DNA from: JAHBWI01 sp035715525
GTDB lineage: Bacteria > Nitrospirota > Nitrospiria > Nitrospirales > Nitrospiraceae
Length of the DNA: 14,989 bases
Assembly (NCBI GenBank): GCA_035715525.1
Contig: DASTLA010000212.1
Coordinates: 1 to 14,989 of the forward strand
Direction: 5' to 3'
Positions 1-6,244 of this stretch are shown in pieces. Under the pieces are notes generated by a model that saw only the letters and a list, made by a program, of their open reading frames with translations, had not been told where the DNA came from and made no database searches. Position 1 is the stretch's first letter. Each line of letters opens with the position of its first letter. The position numbers and the translations under genes were made by a program.

Positions 1-180
1 GCCGTCGATTCTGCTGACGCTCTGCACGTCGGGGACAGTGTCAGGGATGACGTCGAGGGGGCTCTGAATGCGGGATTGGCCGCCCTGCATCTGGATCGCG
101 ATCCGGACTCAAGCCGCAAGGGAGGCGCGAGAACCATTACCACATTGGCGGAGTTGCTGCCTCTGCTGTCACGCCAGTAG
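1..180 (+). CDS. HAD-superfamily hydrolase, C-terminal end (partial)
   Basis: The reading frame is open from the first base to the TAG at 178-180 and gives 59 residues; the start lies outside the window. The visible part contains HVGDSVRDDVEGALNAGL (residues about 9-26). This is the HAD motif IV region (GDS, then an acidic pair that helps hold Mg2+) followed by the typical helix and AALHLDRD strand of subfamily IA hydrolases. The end TITTLAELLPLL matches the usual closing 'I..L.EL..LL' helix of phosphoglycolate-phosphatase-like and HAD-IA phosphohydrolases. Substrate cannot be told from this fragment. Its last 12 bases overlap the end of the sirtuin gene on the other strand, so the two genes converge with no spacer and no room for a separate terminator. 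Confidence 0.8.
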   Translation, partial: AVDSADALHVGDSVRDDVEGALNAGLAALHLDRDPDSSRKGGARTITTLAELLPLLSRQ

Positions 181-897
181 CAGCGGCAGGATGTCTTTCG
201 CTCGACCCTGCAGCGACGCATCGACCAGTTCGGAATGTGGGGTGGGGTCTAAGTTGATTTCGGCGACGAAGGCTCCGGCCTGCTTCGCGACCGACGCGAA
301 ACCGGCAGCCGGATAGACGATCCCCGACGTGCCGACGATGAGGCAGACGTCGCAAGCCTGCAGCGCTTCGTAGCTCCTCCGCAGGTCTTCCTCCGCGAGT
401 GCTTCTCCGAACCAGACGATATGGGGGCGCAGAATCCCTGCGCAGGAATGGCAAGTGGGCAGGATCGAAATGGGGACCTGCCGGTTCTCCGTCACGATGC
501 CGCAACGGGTACACCGGACCATCCAGATGTTGCCATGAATCTCGGAGAGCCGTCGCGAACCGGCATCACGGTGCAATCCATCTACATTTTGCGTGATCAA
601 CCAGAATGTCTCGTATCGCCGTTCCATGTCCGCGACGGTCAGATGGGCCGCATTGGGCCGCTTCGTCGCGATCAACTCTCGTCTCCAGTTGTACCATTCC
701 CACACGAGCCGGGGATCGCGCGCAAAGGCTTCCGGCGTGGCCAGGTCCTCGGCGCGAAAGTTACGCCAGAGCCCGTCCGTGCCGCGAAAGGTTGGGACGC
801 CGCTGTCGGCGGAGATTCCTGCGCCGGTTAATATGGTAATCGCCCGAGCAGCGCCCAGTTTGGATTGGATGAGCCCAAGCGTCGATCCGGTTCCCAT
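169..897 (-). CDS. cobB: NAD-dependent protein deacylase, Sir2/CobB family
   Basis: A 242-residue sirtuin that removes acyl groups from lysines using NAD+, releasing nicotinamide and O-acyl-ADP-ribose, in the cytoplasm. Seen: the NAD-binding motif GAGISADSGVPTFRG (residues 25-39), TQNVDGLH (102-109), and catalytic His121 in HGN. A zinc ribbon is formed by Cys129/Cys132 and Cys149/Cys152, and VGTS (188-191) lies in the second half of the Rossmann fold. Tyr69 and Arg72 (YNWR) match the Tyr-x-x-Arg pair that in SIRT5 and E. coli CobB recognises succinyl and malonyl groups, so desuccinylase activity is likely besides deacetylation. The frame is open upstream to an ATG at 1080, but the Sir2 fold starts about 15 residues after the ATG at 897. 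The upstream part looks non-coding, so 897 is chosen, although no clear Shine-Dalgarno precedes it. Length is normal for bacterial class III sirtuins. It diverges from the reductase gene at 1024. Confidence 0.9.
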   Translation of the reverse strand: MGTGSTLGLIQSKLGAARAITILTGAGISADSGVPTFRGTDGLWRNFRAEDLATPEAFARDPRLVWEWYNWRRELIATKRPNAAHLTVADMERRYETFWLITQNVDGLHRDAGSRRLSEIHGNIWMVRCTRCGIVTENRQVPISILPTCHSCAGILRPHIVWFGEALAEEDLRRSYEALQACDVCLIVGTSGIVYPAAGFASVAKQAGAFVAEINLDPTPHSELVDASLQGRAKDILPLLLA

Positions 898-981
898 CGT
901 GCATAGCACCGAAGAAGTCAGCGTCGCGTCGTCTGCGTCTGCCTTGCCGAGATTGCTCCCTGTCTTGGGGCTGCGGCTGCA

Positions 982-990
982 TGCTATAGT
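982..990 (+). promoter_or_regulatory. Candidate extended -10 promoter of the reductase gene
   Basis: TGC-TATAGT (982-990) fits an extended -10 element (TGn plus TATAGT), about 34 bases before the chosen ATG at 1024. Only a weak -35 (TTGGGG at 964-969, 15-base spacer) is visible, as expected for extended -10 promoters. CTATAG is its own complement, so the same bases give TATAGC on the minus strand. They could also serve the sirtuin gene, making this a shared divergent promoter. Inferred from sequence only. Confidence 0.4.
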
Positions 991-1014
991 ACGCGCCTCG
1001 TCAACGCAATGAAT

Positions 1015-1019
1015 GGGAG
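1015..1019 (+). promoter_or_regulatory. Ribosome binding site deciding the reductase start
   Basis: GGGAG lies four bases before the ATG at 1024. An earlier in-frame ATG at 1009 has no such site. The protein from 1024 begins MQQIMVVGAGSVGG, the usual distance from start to the dinucleotide-binding loop in ketopantoate reductases. Both facts favour 1024. Confidence 0.6.
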
Positions 1020-1023
1020 CCGC

Positions 1024-2358
1024 ATGCAGCAGATCATGGTGGTCGGAGCCGGTTCGGTCGGCGGATACTTCGGCGCGCATTTAGCCAAAAGCAATCCAAA
1101 CGTATCGTTCCTGCTGCGTCCGCGCACGCTTGAGGCCGTCAAAGGCCGCGGGCTCACGATCCGGAGTGCGAAGGGAACCTTTACCGTCCATCCCCCGGCC
1201 GCCTCAGACCCGCGAGGCTTGGCGAGTCCCGATCTCATCATTCTCGGCGTCAAGGCCTATGACCTCGACGAGGTTATGGCTCACCTGGAGCCGGTTCTTA
1301 CGGACCGGACCGTCATCCTGACGTTGCAGAATGGTATCGATACCGAAGATCGCATACTGGCCCGTCTCGGGCGCGACTGCGTCGTGGGCGGGGTGGCATT
1401 TATCTATTCCAAAATCGTCGAGCCCGGTGTGATCGACCATTACAAGCGCGGCGCTGTCGCGATCGGGGAATTGATGGGGCATAAAAGCGATCGCCTCCAG
1501 CGGATCACGGGGATTTTCCAGCAAGCAGGAGTGCCGTGCCAGATCAGCGACGACATCCGGAAAGCTAAATGGGAGAAGATGTGCTGGAACTGCGTTTTCA
1601 ATCCCATTACGGTTCTGATCGATGACAAGGTGGCCAAGGCCCTCGACCACCCGGAAATGATGGGGGTCATCCGGCAAATCGTGGGCGAAGTGGCTGCGGT
1701 TTCGGCGGCGCTCAAAGTGCCGCTGGCTGCCGACATGGCGGACAAGGTCGTGAGGTGGACGCAGGAAATTCGCGACATCCATACGTCCATGTACGACGAC
1801 TGGAAGGCCAAGCGGCCGACCGAGATCGAGTACCTCAACGGATATATCGTCCGCATGGGGCGGAAACTGGGAATTCCAACGCCGGTCAATGAGGCCCTGA
1901 CCGCGATGATCAAGACCGTGACGGAGACAGAAGGCTCAGGGTCCGATGTCGTGCGAATCGATGGCGCCGTCGTCCAGCCGCTCTCCTTGACGCGCTTGGC
2001 ACTGAGGGAATTGCCGATGGAGCATCATATTGAGGACGTGGGGACATTGATGCCGGGCATGCGCGGCCGAGCCGTGCGCGTGAGCGGTTTGCTCGACATT
2101 CCGGCTCTCGATGTCACAGCCGACCATGTCACGTTTCATTCCCTGGACGGCAAATATGCCGCCACGCTCACGATCCAACAGGCGCGCGAGTTCGGCCTGT
2201 TGCTGTACGAAATGGACGGGGGGCCGTTGCCGGAAGGAAAAGGTGGGCCCTTCCGATTGGTGACGCCGGGATTGGAGGATCTTTGCGCCAACGTGAAGGG
2301 GGTGGGACGGATCGAAGTACGCGTCGGTTCGGGCAAGGACACTCGCCCGCCGGCGTAG
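1024..2358 (+). CDS. panE: Ketopantoate reductase family protein with C-terminal molybdopterin-oxidoreductase-like domain
   Basis: 444 residues. Residues 1-300 are a full ApbA/PanE-type enzyme, which in pantothenate (CoA) synthesis reduces 2-dehydropantoate with NADPH. Seen: the GAGSVGG nucleotide loop (8-14), VKAYD (76-80), and LQNGID (101-106). The KMCWNCVFNP stretch (185-194) has Lys185, Asn189 and Asn193 at the spacing of the E. coli catalytic Lys/Asn residues, and RPTEIEYLNGY (264-274) has the likely catalytic Glu267. E. coli PanE is only about 300 residues. The extra residues 305-435 resemble the sulfite-oxidase/oxidoreductase molybdopterin-binding fold: a FHSLDGKYAATLTIQQA strand pair, LLLYEMDGGPLPEGKGGPFR, LVTPG and VGRIEV. 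The cofactor-binding cysteine expected before the domain's 'W.GV.L' stretch is absent; the matching place reads LMPGMRGRAV. The added domain is therefore probably structural or regulatory. The reductase may act on another 2-oxo substrate, so the symbol is provisional. No operon partner is visible; it converges on the MATE gene with 57 bases between. Confidence 0.8.
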   Translation: MQQIMVVGAGSVGGYFGAHLAKSNPNVSFLLRPRTLEAVKGRGLTIRSAKGTFTVHPPAASDPRGLASPDLIILGVKAYDLDEVMAHLEPVLTDRTVILTLQNGIDTEDRILARLGRDCVVGGVAFIYSKIVEPGVIDHYKRGAVAIGELMGHKSDRLQRITGIFQQAGVPCQISDDIRKAKWEKMCWNCVFNPITVLIDDKVAKALDHPEMMGVIRQIVGEVAAVSAALKVPLAADMADKVVRWTQEIRDIHTSMYDDWKAKRPTEIEYLNGYIVRMGRKLGIPTPVNEALTAMIKTVTETEGSGSDVVRIDGAVVQPLSLTRLALRELPMEHHIEDVGTLMPGMRGRAVRVSGLLDIPALDVTADHVTFHSLDGKYAATLTIQQAREFGLLLYEMDGGPLPEGKGGPFRLVTPGLEDLCANVKGVGRIEVRVGSGKDTRPPA

Positions 2359-2415
2359 GAGAGGACGCATTGTTAGACTTCTCCCGCTGTCGGACGTTTG
2401 TTGGATGACGATCAG

Positions 2416-3741
2416 TCACCGAATCACCTGAATCGCCTTCCACCGTTCCGAGCGATAGCGCCACAGCATCAACACCATCCGCAGGGTCCAGTCTGCGATC
2501 ATCGCCAGCCACACATAGAACACCCCGAGTTGCAACCAGACGCCGACCGCGAAGGCGATCGGGACCCGCACGGTCCACATGCCGACCATGGTCGCGATCA
2601 TGATGAAGCGGGTGTCGCCTGCGCCCCGCAAGGATCCGGCGAGCACCATCGTCAAGGCAAGTGGGACTTGCAGGAGCGCGACGATTTTCAGGAACAGCGT
2701 CCCGAGATCGATCACGGATTCGTCATTGGTAAAGGCGCGGAGCAGTGCATAGGGAAAAAAGAAAAAGACCACCCCCATCCCGGCCATGACAAATGTCGCC
2801 ATCCGATTGGCTTCCCAGTTCTCCAGCTTCGCCCTGGTGTATTTTCCCGCCCCGATGCTTTGGCCCACCATGGTTGCGGCGGCGATGGCAAATCCATAGC
2901 CGGGGAGAAACGACAGGGATTCGATAGACAGCCCGACTTGATGGGCGGCATACGAGACCGTGCCGTAAATCAGAACGATCTTGGTATAGACCAAGATGCC
3001 CGCCTGCTGGACGATCCGCTCTCCCGACACTGGGGCGCCGATGTCCCAGATCGTGCGCAGGAGATCCCAGCGGAGTCGTTTGGATCGTCGCAGGAATGGC
3101 CGGCAATTGTAGAGCAAGAATGCCGTACCGGTCGCTTCGGCGATTCCTACCGCCACAGCGGCGCCCTTCACGCCGAAGGCAGGCAATCCCCATCGGCCAT
3201 AAATCAATGGATAGGCGACGGCGATGTGGAGCAAGTTGACCAGAATCATGGCATACATCGGTGTTCTCGTATCACCGGTTCCTTGCAGCAGCGATGACAA
3301 CACCTGCAAAAACACGGTGAACGGGATCACGAGGAAGATCAATGTCGAGTAAGGCAAGGCGACGGCGATCACATCCGGCTCAGCGCCGAGCAATGCCATA
3401 GCCGCACGATTAAGCCCTATCCCCGACAGCATCATACACAGTGAGACGAGGACGGCGAGTCCCAGGAAATGACGTGCCGCCTGTCCCGCATCCTCGTAAC
3501 GGCGGGCCCCCCAGAGTTGCGCGATGACCACGTTCGTACCGACGGACAATCCCGATACCAGCGTGGTTGCGATGAAAGCCAGAAGTTGGCCGAGCCCCAC
3601 TGCCGCAATCGGTACGGCGCCGAGCCCGCCCACGAGAAAGACGGCCACGATGCCCTCAGTCCGTTGCAAGAGGCTGCTGACCGTGACAGGCAGAGCCAAT
3701 GTCATGACCGAACGCCGAATTTGTCCTATGCCATTCGCCAT
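2416..3741 (-). CDS. MATE family efflux transporter
   Basis: 441 residues, almost entirely hydrophobic, with about 12 predicted membrane segments; this is the normal size of NorM/DinF-type multidrug and toxin extrusion pumps, which export cationic or polar compounds against Na+ or H+ from the inner membrane. The two halves show the family's internal symmetry. LLQGTGDTRTPM (151-162) repeats as LRGAGDTRFIM (371-381), and IAQLWGARRYEDAG (73-86) repeats as MVGQSIGAGKYTRAK (291-305). A charged loop (FLRRSKRLRWD, 216-226) separates the halves. The ATG at 3741 has only a weak GAG upstream. A second ATG at codon 13 is possible but would remove part of the first helix leader. The gene has its own strong promoter (3798-3826). 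Substrate cannot be predicted. A role in exporting the NRPS product is conceivable but unsupported, because two protein genes and a tRNA lie between them. Confidence 0.9.
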   Translation of the reverse strand: MANGIGQIRRSVMTLALPVTVSSLLQRTEGIVAVFLVGGLGAVPIAAVGLGQLLAFIATTLVSGLSVGTNVVIAQLWGARRYEDAGQAARHFLGLAVLVSLCMMLSGIGLNRAAMALLGAEPDVIAVALPYSTLIFLVIPFTVFLQVLSSLLQGTGDTRTPMYAMILVNLLHIAVAYPLIYGRWGLPAFGVKGAAVAVGIAEATGTAFLLYNCRPFLRRSKRLRWDLLRTIWDIGAPVSGERIVQQAGILVYTKIVLIYGTVSYAAHQVGLSIESLSFLPGYGFAIAAATMVGQSIGAGKYTRAKLENWEANRMATFVMAGMGVVFFFFPYALLRAFTNDESVIDLGTLFLKIVALLQVPLALTMVLAGSLRGAGDTRFIMIATMVGMWTVRVPIAFAVGVWLQLGVFYVWLAMIADWTLRMVLMLWRYRSERWKAIQVIR

Positions 3742-3797
3742 CGCGACTCATACTATCAGGGTGCCAAAAAACGGCGCCACCGCCATAAGAGAGGGAC

Positions 3798-3826
3798 ATT
3801 CCACAAACCAGAGCGCCAAGTGTCAA
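3798..3826 (-). promoter_or_regulatory. Sigma-70-type promoter of the MATE gene
   Basis: On the minus strand a perfect TTGACA (-35, 3821-3826) is followed, after exactly 17 bases, by TGGAAT (-10, 3798-3803; 4 of 6 matches to TATAAT). Transcription would start near 3791, leaving about 50 bases of leader before the ATG at 3741. This is the best-scoring promoter by eye in the window. Confidence 0.6.
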
Positions 3827-3872
3827 TGGGGGCTGGACAAGCGCCGGCCGCTTCGGTAGCCTGCACTTCTCC

Positions 3873-5396
3873 ATGTTTACCTTGCCTGAGCCGACACCGC
3901 GCTCATCCCACCGCCTCTCGAAATCACGCTATATGTCCGGTCTCCAATGTCCGAAGCGGCTGTATTTAGAAGTTCATCGTCCCGAGTTGGCTACGCCGCC
4001 CGATGCAGCGACTCAAGCGATCCTCGACATGGGGACGGATCTCGGTGAATTGGCCCGACAACGGTTTCCCGGCGGCCGGCTGGTGCCGGCCGGCTACCGG
4101 CAATCACGAGAGGCGTTGGAGCAAACTGCTGCATTGATCGCCGATCCGACGGTTCCGGCCATTTTTGAAGGCGCATTGCAGTTCAGCGACGTCTTGGTGC
4201 GCGTCGATGTCCTCGAACGACTCCGGCTGGATGAAGAGGGACGCTGGATTTGGCGTTTGGTCGAAGTGAAATCCTCCACTAAGCTGAAAGCGACGCATCT
4301 GGAGGACTTGGCCGTTCAGGCCTATGTTGTCGAAGGGGCCGGTCTCGCATTGGCCGAGATCTGTCTTATGCACGTGAACACTCAATATATATTTGATGGC
4401 TGCTCTCTCGATCTTCGGCAGCTCTTCATGCTTCGGCCTCTCACGGACGTCGTTCGGCCAAAGCTAGCCGAGGTCGAATCCCGCCTTGCTGGTATGAAGA
4501 CGATGCTCGCTATGGCGGATCCTCCGGTCACCGATCCCGACGATCATTGTTGGAGCCCTTACGAATGTCCGTTCTGGGCCCATTGCACGCGCGACAAACC
4601 CGCCCGCTGGATCTTTCACCTGCCTGGCAATACCAAGAGCTTTTCTGTGCTTACGAAAAAAGGTGTGGTAACGATCGACGATCTGCCGGCGGATGTGCAA
4701 TTGTCGCCTGTCCAACGGCTTGTGAAAGAGGGTAAAGAATGGATCGGCGCCGGTTTGCGCCACGCTCTCGAATCGGTGAAGTATCCGGTGCACCATTTGG
4801 ATTTCGAAACCGTGATGCCTGCGGTTCCAAAATATGCGAGGACGCGCCCCTACGAGGTGCTTCCGGTTCAATGGTCCAATCACCTGGAGCGGGAAGACGG
4901 ATCGCTTGAGCATGCCGAATTCCTCTGTCGCGATGCGCGGGACAGCCGGGAAGAGCTGGTCGTGGCATTGCTCGAAGCATTGGGATGCGACGGCAGCGTC
5001 TGCGTCTATTCCAGTTACGAGCGATCGATCCTGGAACGGCTTGCAGAAATGTTTCCGCCGCTCCGTTCTGACCTGATGCACGTGATCGGGCGCCTATGGG
5101 ATCTGCATGAAGTGGTCAAAGCCCACTATTACCATCCCGGCTTTGCGGGATCCTATTCGATCAAATCGGTGCTACCCGCCGTGATTCCTTCATTGAGCTA
5201 TGCCGACCTCGACATCAGAGACGGCGGAGTCGCGGCGCGCGAGTACGCCCGTATGGTGTTCGAACTCAGCGACTGGGTTGAACGCGCGAGGATCGAAGAG
5301 GCCCTGTTGCGCTACTGCGCGCGCGATACGTTGGCGATGGTGGAACTGCGGCGAGCACTGAAGCGGAAAGCCGTTTCTTCGAATCCCCAATCCTGA
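3873..5396 (+). CDS. Cas4/RecB-like Fe-S nuclease fused to DUF2779 exonuclease-like domain
   Basis: 507 residues. The N-terminal half resembles the Cas4/AddB-type PD-(D/E)xK nuclease. Asp112 (VRVDVL) and Glu131-x-Lys133 (VEVKS) give the metal-binding core, followed by LEDLAVQAYVVEG (143-155), the usual helix after the core. One cysteine near the N-terminus (Cys26, LQCPKRLYL) and three after the core (Cys226, Cys232, Cys238; CPFWAHC) have the spacing of the four-cysteine iron-sulfur cluster of Cas4 and AddB. The C-terminal half (about 300-500) has the DUF2779 look with a RNase-H/DEDD-like core: HLDFE (308-312, Asp310 and Glu312), VYSSYERSILERLA (378-391), and YCARDTLAMVEL (481-492, Asp485). 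A single-strand DNA or repair exonuclease role is inferred; no function is established for the fusion. No clear Shine-Dalgarno precedes 3873, but Cys26 and the preceding LSKSRYMSG must be included, so a start near here is needed. No CRISPR repeats or cas genes are near. Confidence 0.8.
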   Translation: MFTLPEPTPRSSHRLSKSRYMSGLQCPKRLYLEVHRPELATPPDAATQAILDMGTDLGELARQRFPGGRLVPAGYRQSREALEQTAALIADPTVPAIFEGALQFSDVLVRVDVLERLRLDEEGRWIWRLVEVKSSTKLKATHLEDLAVQAYVVEGAGLALAEICLMHVNTQYIFDGCSLDLRQLFMLRPLTDVVRPKLAEVESRLAGMKTMLAMADPPVTDPDDHCWSPYECPFWAHCTRDKPARWIFHLPGNTKSFSVLTKKGVVTIDDLPADVQLSPVQRLVKEGKEWIGAGLRHALESVKYPVHHLDFETVMPAVPKYARTRPYEVLPVQWSNHLEREDGSLEHAEFLCRDARDSREELVVALLEALGCDGSVCVYSSYERSILERLAEMFPPLRSDLMHVIGRLWDLHEVVKAHYYHPGFAGSYSIKSVLPAVIPSLSYADLDIRDGGVAAREYARMVFELSDWVERARIEEALLRYCARDTLAMVELRRALKRKAVSSNPQS

Positions 5397-5398
5397 GA

Positions 5399-5434
5399 AG
5401 CGGTAAAGGGATCGGCATCCGTCCCTTCGCCGCT
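5399..5434 (+). terminator. Hairpin after the nuclease gene, possible two-way terminator
   Basis: Three bases after the stop at 5396, AGCGG (5399-5403) and AAGGGA (5406-5411) pair with TCCCTT (5422-5427) and CCGCT (5430-5434), and a CGG/CCG pair closes the top. The stem is strong but no T run follows on either strand. It sits between the nuclease gene and the end of the convergent small gene (5443), so it could end transcription from both sides with Rho help, or protect the mRNA end. Confidence 0.45.
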
Positions 5435-5442
5435 CATCCCTC

Positions 5443-5577
5443 CTATCGTCTGCCCCGTTTTCTCATCCATTCCATCACCATGACACAGGTCGATTCGATT
5501 TTCTCGTCCGCCATCAGCGCGATCCCGGCGATGGCAAAGATCGTCATCGCCAGGCTGAATTCTGCATGTTCGAACAT
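5443..5577 (-). CDS. Small membrane-type protein, 44 residues, unknown function
   Basis: ATG at 5577, TAG ending at 5443. The peptide begins MFEHAEFSLAMTIFAIAG, continues IALMADEKIESTCVMVM and ends EWMRKRGRR. Residues 7-23 form one hydrophobic segment long enough to cross a membrane. A short acidic-polar linker follows, with one cysteine (Cys31), and then a strongly basic tail (RKRGRR) that by the positive-inside rule should stay in the cytoplasm. A full AGGAGG lies five bases before the ATG, the best ribosome site in the window, which is the main reason to call this a gene despite its size. The site is inside a hairpin (5581-5599), so translation may be controlled. I do not recognise a family. 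A small hydrophobic protein with a masked ribosome site is reminiscent of type I toxins, but no antisense RNA is evident and this is speculation. Confidence 0.55.
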   Translation of the reverse strand: MFEHAEFSLAMTIFAIAGIALMADEKIESTCVMVMEWMRKRGRR

Positions 5578-5580
5578 AGC

Positions 5581-5599
5581 GACCTCCTGTGAGGAGGCC
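5581..5599 (-). promoter_or_regulatory. Hairpin masking the Shine-Dalgarno of the small gene
   Basis: On the minus strand GGCCTCCT, loop CAC, AGGAGGTC forms an eight-pair stem (one G-U) with a three-base loop. The AGGAGG that serves the ATG at 5577 is fully inside the 3' arm, only five bases from the start codon. Folding would block ribosome binding. Heat, an RNA partner, a protein or coupled translation could release it; which one cannot be told. Confidence 0.5.
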
Positions 5600-5875
5600 A
5601 AGCTAACCCGGACCGGTACCGCAGACTAGGCCACTAGAGGTGGGGGAGAAGCCCTGAATTGGAAGGGAGAGGCCTGAATAAGACGGCTGGCGCCGACGAG
5701 GCGCCGGCACGAGCAAGAGCGGATCGTCAATGCTGGCTATGGTTGTCCACGGCCATGAGCTTGAACAGGCAAAGAGAATTACCGGCGGCTGTATTCCGTC
5801 CCCAAGGACAATGAAAGGGACTTCGTGTCGCTGGTCGCCTGAGATGGGAGACAGCGACGATCACTGAGGGGCTTA

Positions 5876-5918
5876 TCCGCTCGCGTTACTCACGATAAAG
5901 CGATAAAGAGCGAGCGGA
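5876..5918. repeat. Nine-base inverted repeat around a tandem CGATAAAG
   Basis: TCCGCTCGC (5876-5884) and its exact complement GCGAGCGGA (5910-5918) flank 25 bases. Inside is a perfect tandem duplication of CGATAAAG (5893-5900 and 5901-5908). It lies downstream of the tRNA in the direction of tRNA transcription, so it may take part in ending or processing that transcript, or it may be a protein site. There is no T run. Confidence 0.45.
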
Positions 5919-5919
5919 A

Positions 5920-5932
5920 CGCACGAAGTGCG
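5920..5932 (-). terminator. Short hairpin just after tRNA-Ser
   Basis: On the minus strand CGCAC-TTC-GTGCG starts four bases after the encoded CCA and is followed by TTCC. The position suits a tRNA terminator or 3' processing signal, but the T run is too short for a confident call. Confidence 0.3.
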
Positions 5933-5935
5933 GTG

Positions 5936-6025
<90 letters not shown>

Positions 6026-6048
6026 AAACCGGGCCGATCAAGAGCCGA

Positions 6049-6078
6049 AGCTTATCCTGATGGACGTCGGTTTTTCAA
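6049..6078 (-). promoter_or_regulatory. Candidate promoter of tRNA-Ser
   Basis: On the minus strand TTGAAA (6073-6078) and TAAGCT (6049-6054) are spaced by 18 bases, with transcription expected near 6042, about 17 bases before the mature tRNA end. The -35 is good and the -10 matches TATAAT at only three positions. TTTTCA-AA-TGAAAA (6072-6085), an AT-rich near-palindrome, overlaps the -35. Confidence 0.35.
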
Positions 6079-6142
6079 ATGAAAATCAGGCGCTTGCCGC
6101 GTTGCGGTGAGGCGGCTCAATTGGTGAAAAGGTGAATCCGTT

Positions 6143-6170
6143 TTGCGATGTCAACACTCTGTCTTAGACT
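6143..6170 (+). promoter_or_regulatory. Candidate promoter of the NRPS gene
   Basis: TTGCGA (6143-6148) and TAGACT (6165-6170), four of six matches each, are spaced by 16 bases and point towards the synthetase. The leader to the ATG at 6245 would be about 68 bases. Inferred by eye; other pairings are possible. Confidence 0.3.
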
Positions 6171-6190
6171 CAAGCGGTAGATCATCCAAA

Positions 6191-6217
6191 GCCATGGGAT
6201 ATGACTGTTGCCATGGG
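6191..6217. repeat. Paired GCCATGGG elements before the NRPS
   Basis: GCCATGGG occurs at 6191-6198 and again at 6210-6217, with starts 19 bases apart. The core CCATGG is its own complement, so the pair is both direct and inverted, which suits a dimeric regulator on nearly the same helix face. It lies between the candidate promoter and the start codon, where binding would repress. No regulator is visible in the window. Confidence 0.35.
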
Positions 6218-6244
6218 TGAAGTGAGCATGACCGCCACCAGGTC

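Larger units (their letters stand above)
5600..5935. other. Gene-free stretch with inverted repeats and a possible coding remnant
   Basis: No convincing gene is visible in these 336 bases. There is a GGCGCC-GACGA-GGCGCC hairpin at 5689-5705. There is also a 25-codon open stretch (5765-5842, +) whose end translates as NYRRLYSVPKDNERDFVSLVA, stopping at TGA 5840-5842. It is closed upstream by two in-frame TGA codons, so if it was ever coding it is a decayed fragment. A 45-codon frame (5730-5867, +) has a start but no ribosome site and an unlikely composition. The right end holds the repeats next to the tRNA, described separately. Confidence 0.5.

Noticed and set aside
898..1080. N-terminal 61-residue extension of the sirtuin frame up to an ATG at 1080
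   Set aside because: It overlaps the start of the reductase gene and the divergent promoter region, has no sirtuin features, and the Sir2 fold begins soon after the ATG at 897.
2359..2415. Terminator between the convergent reductase and MATE genes
   Set aside because: Only short imperfect pairing (GAGA with TCTC ends) and no T run, so nothing can be supported.
2398..3297. 299-codon frame on the plus strand opposite the MATE gene
   Set aside because: Composition is extreme in His, Gln, Asp and Pro with no family features; it is the complement of a well-supported membrane protein.
3873..5396. CRISPR association of the Cas4-like protein
   Set aside because: No repeat-spacer pattern and no cas1, cas2 or effector genes anywhere in the window.
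5730..5867. 45-codon frame starting ATG 5730
   Set aside because: No Shine-Dalgarno, odd composition, and overlaps the alternative remnant in another frame.
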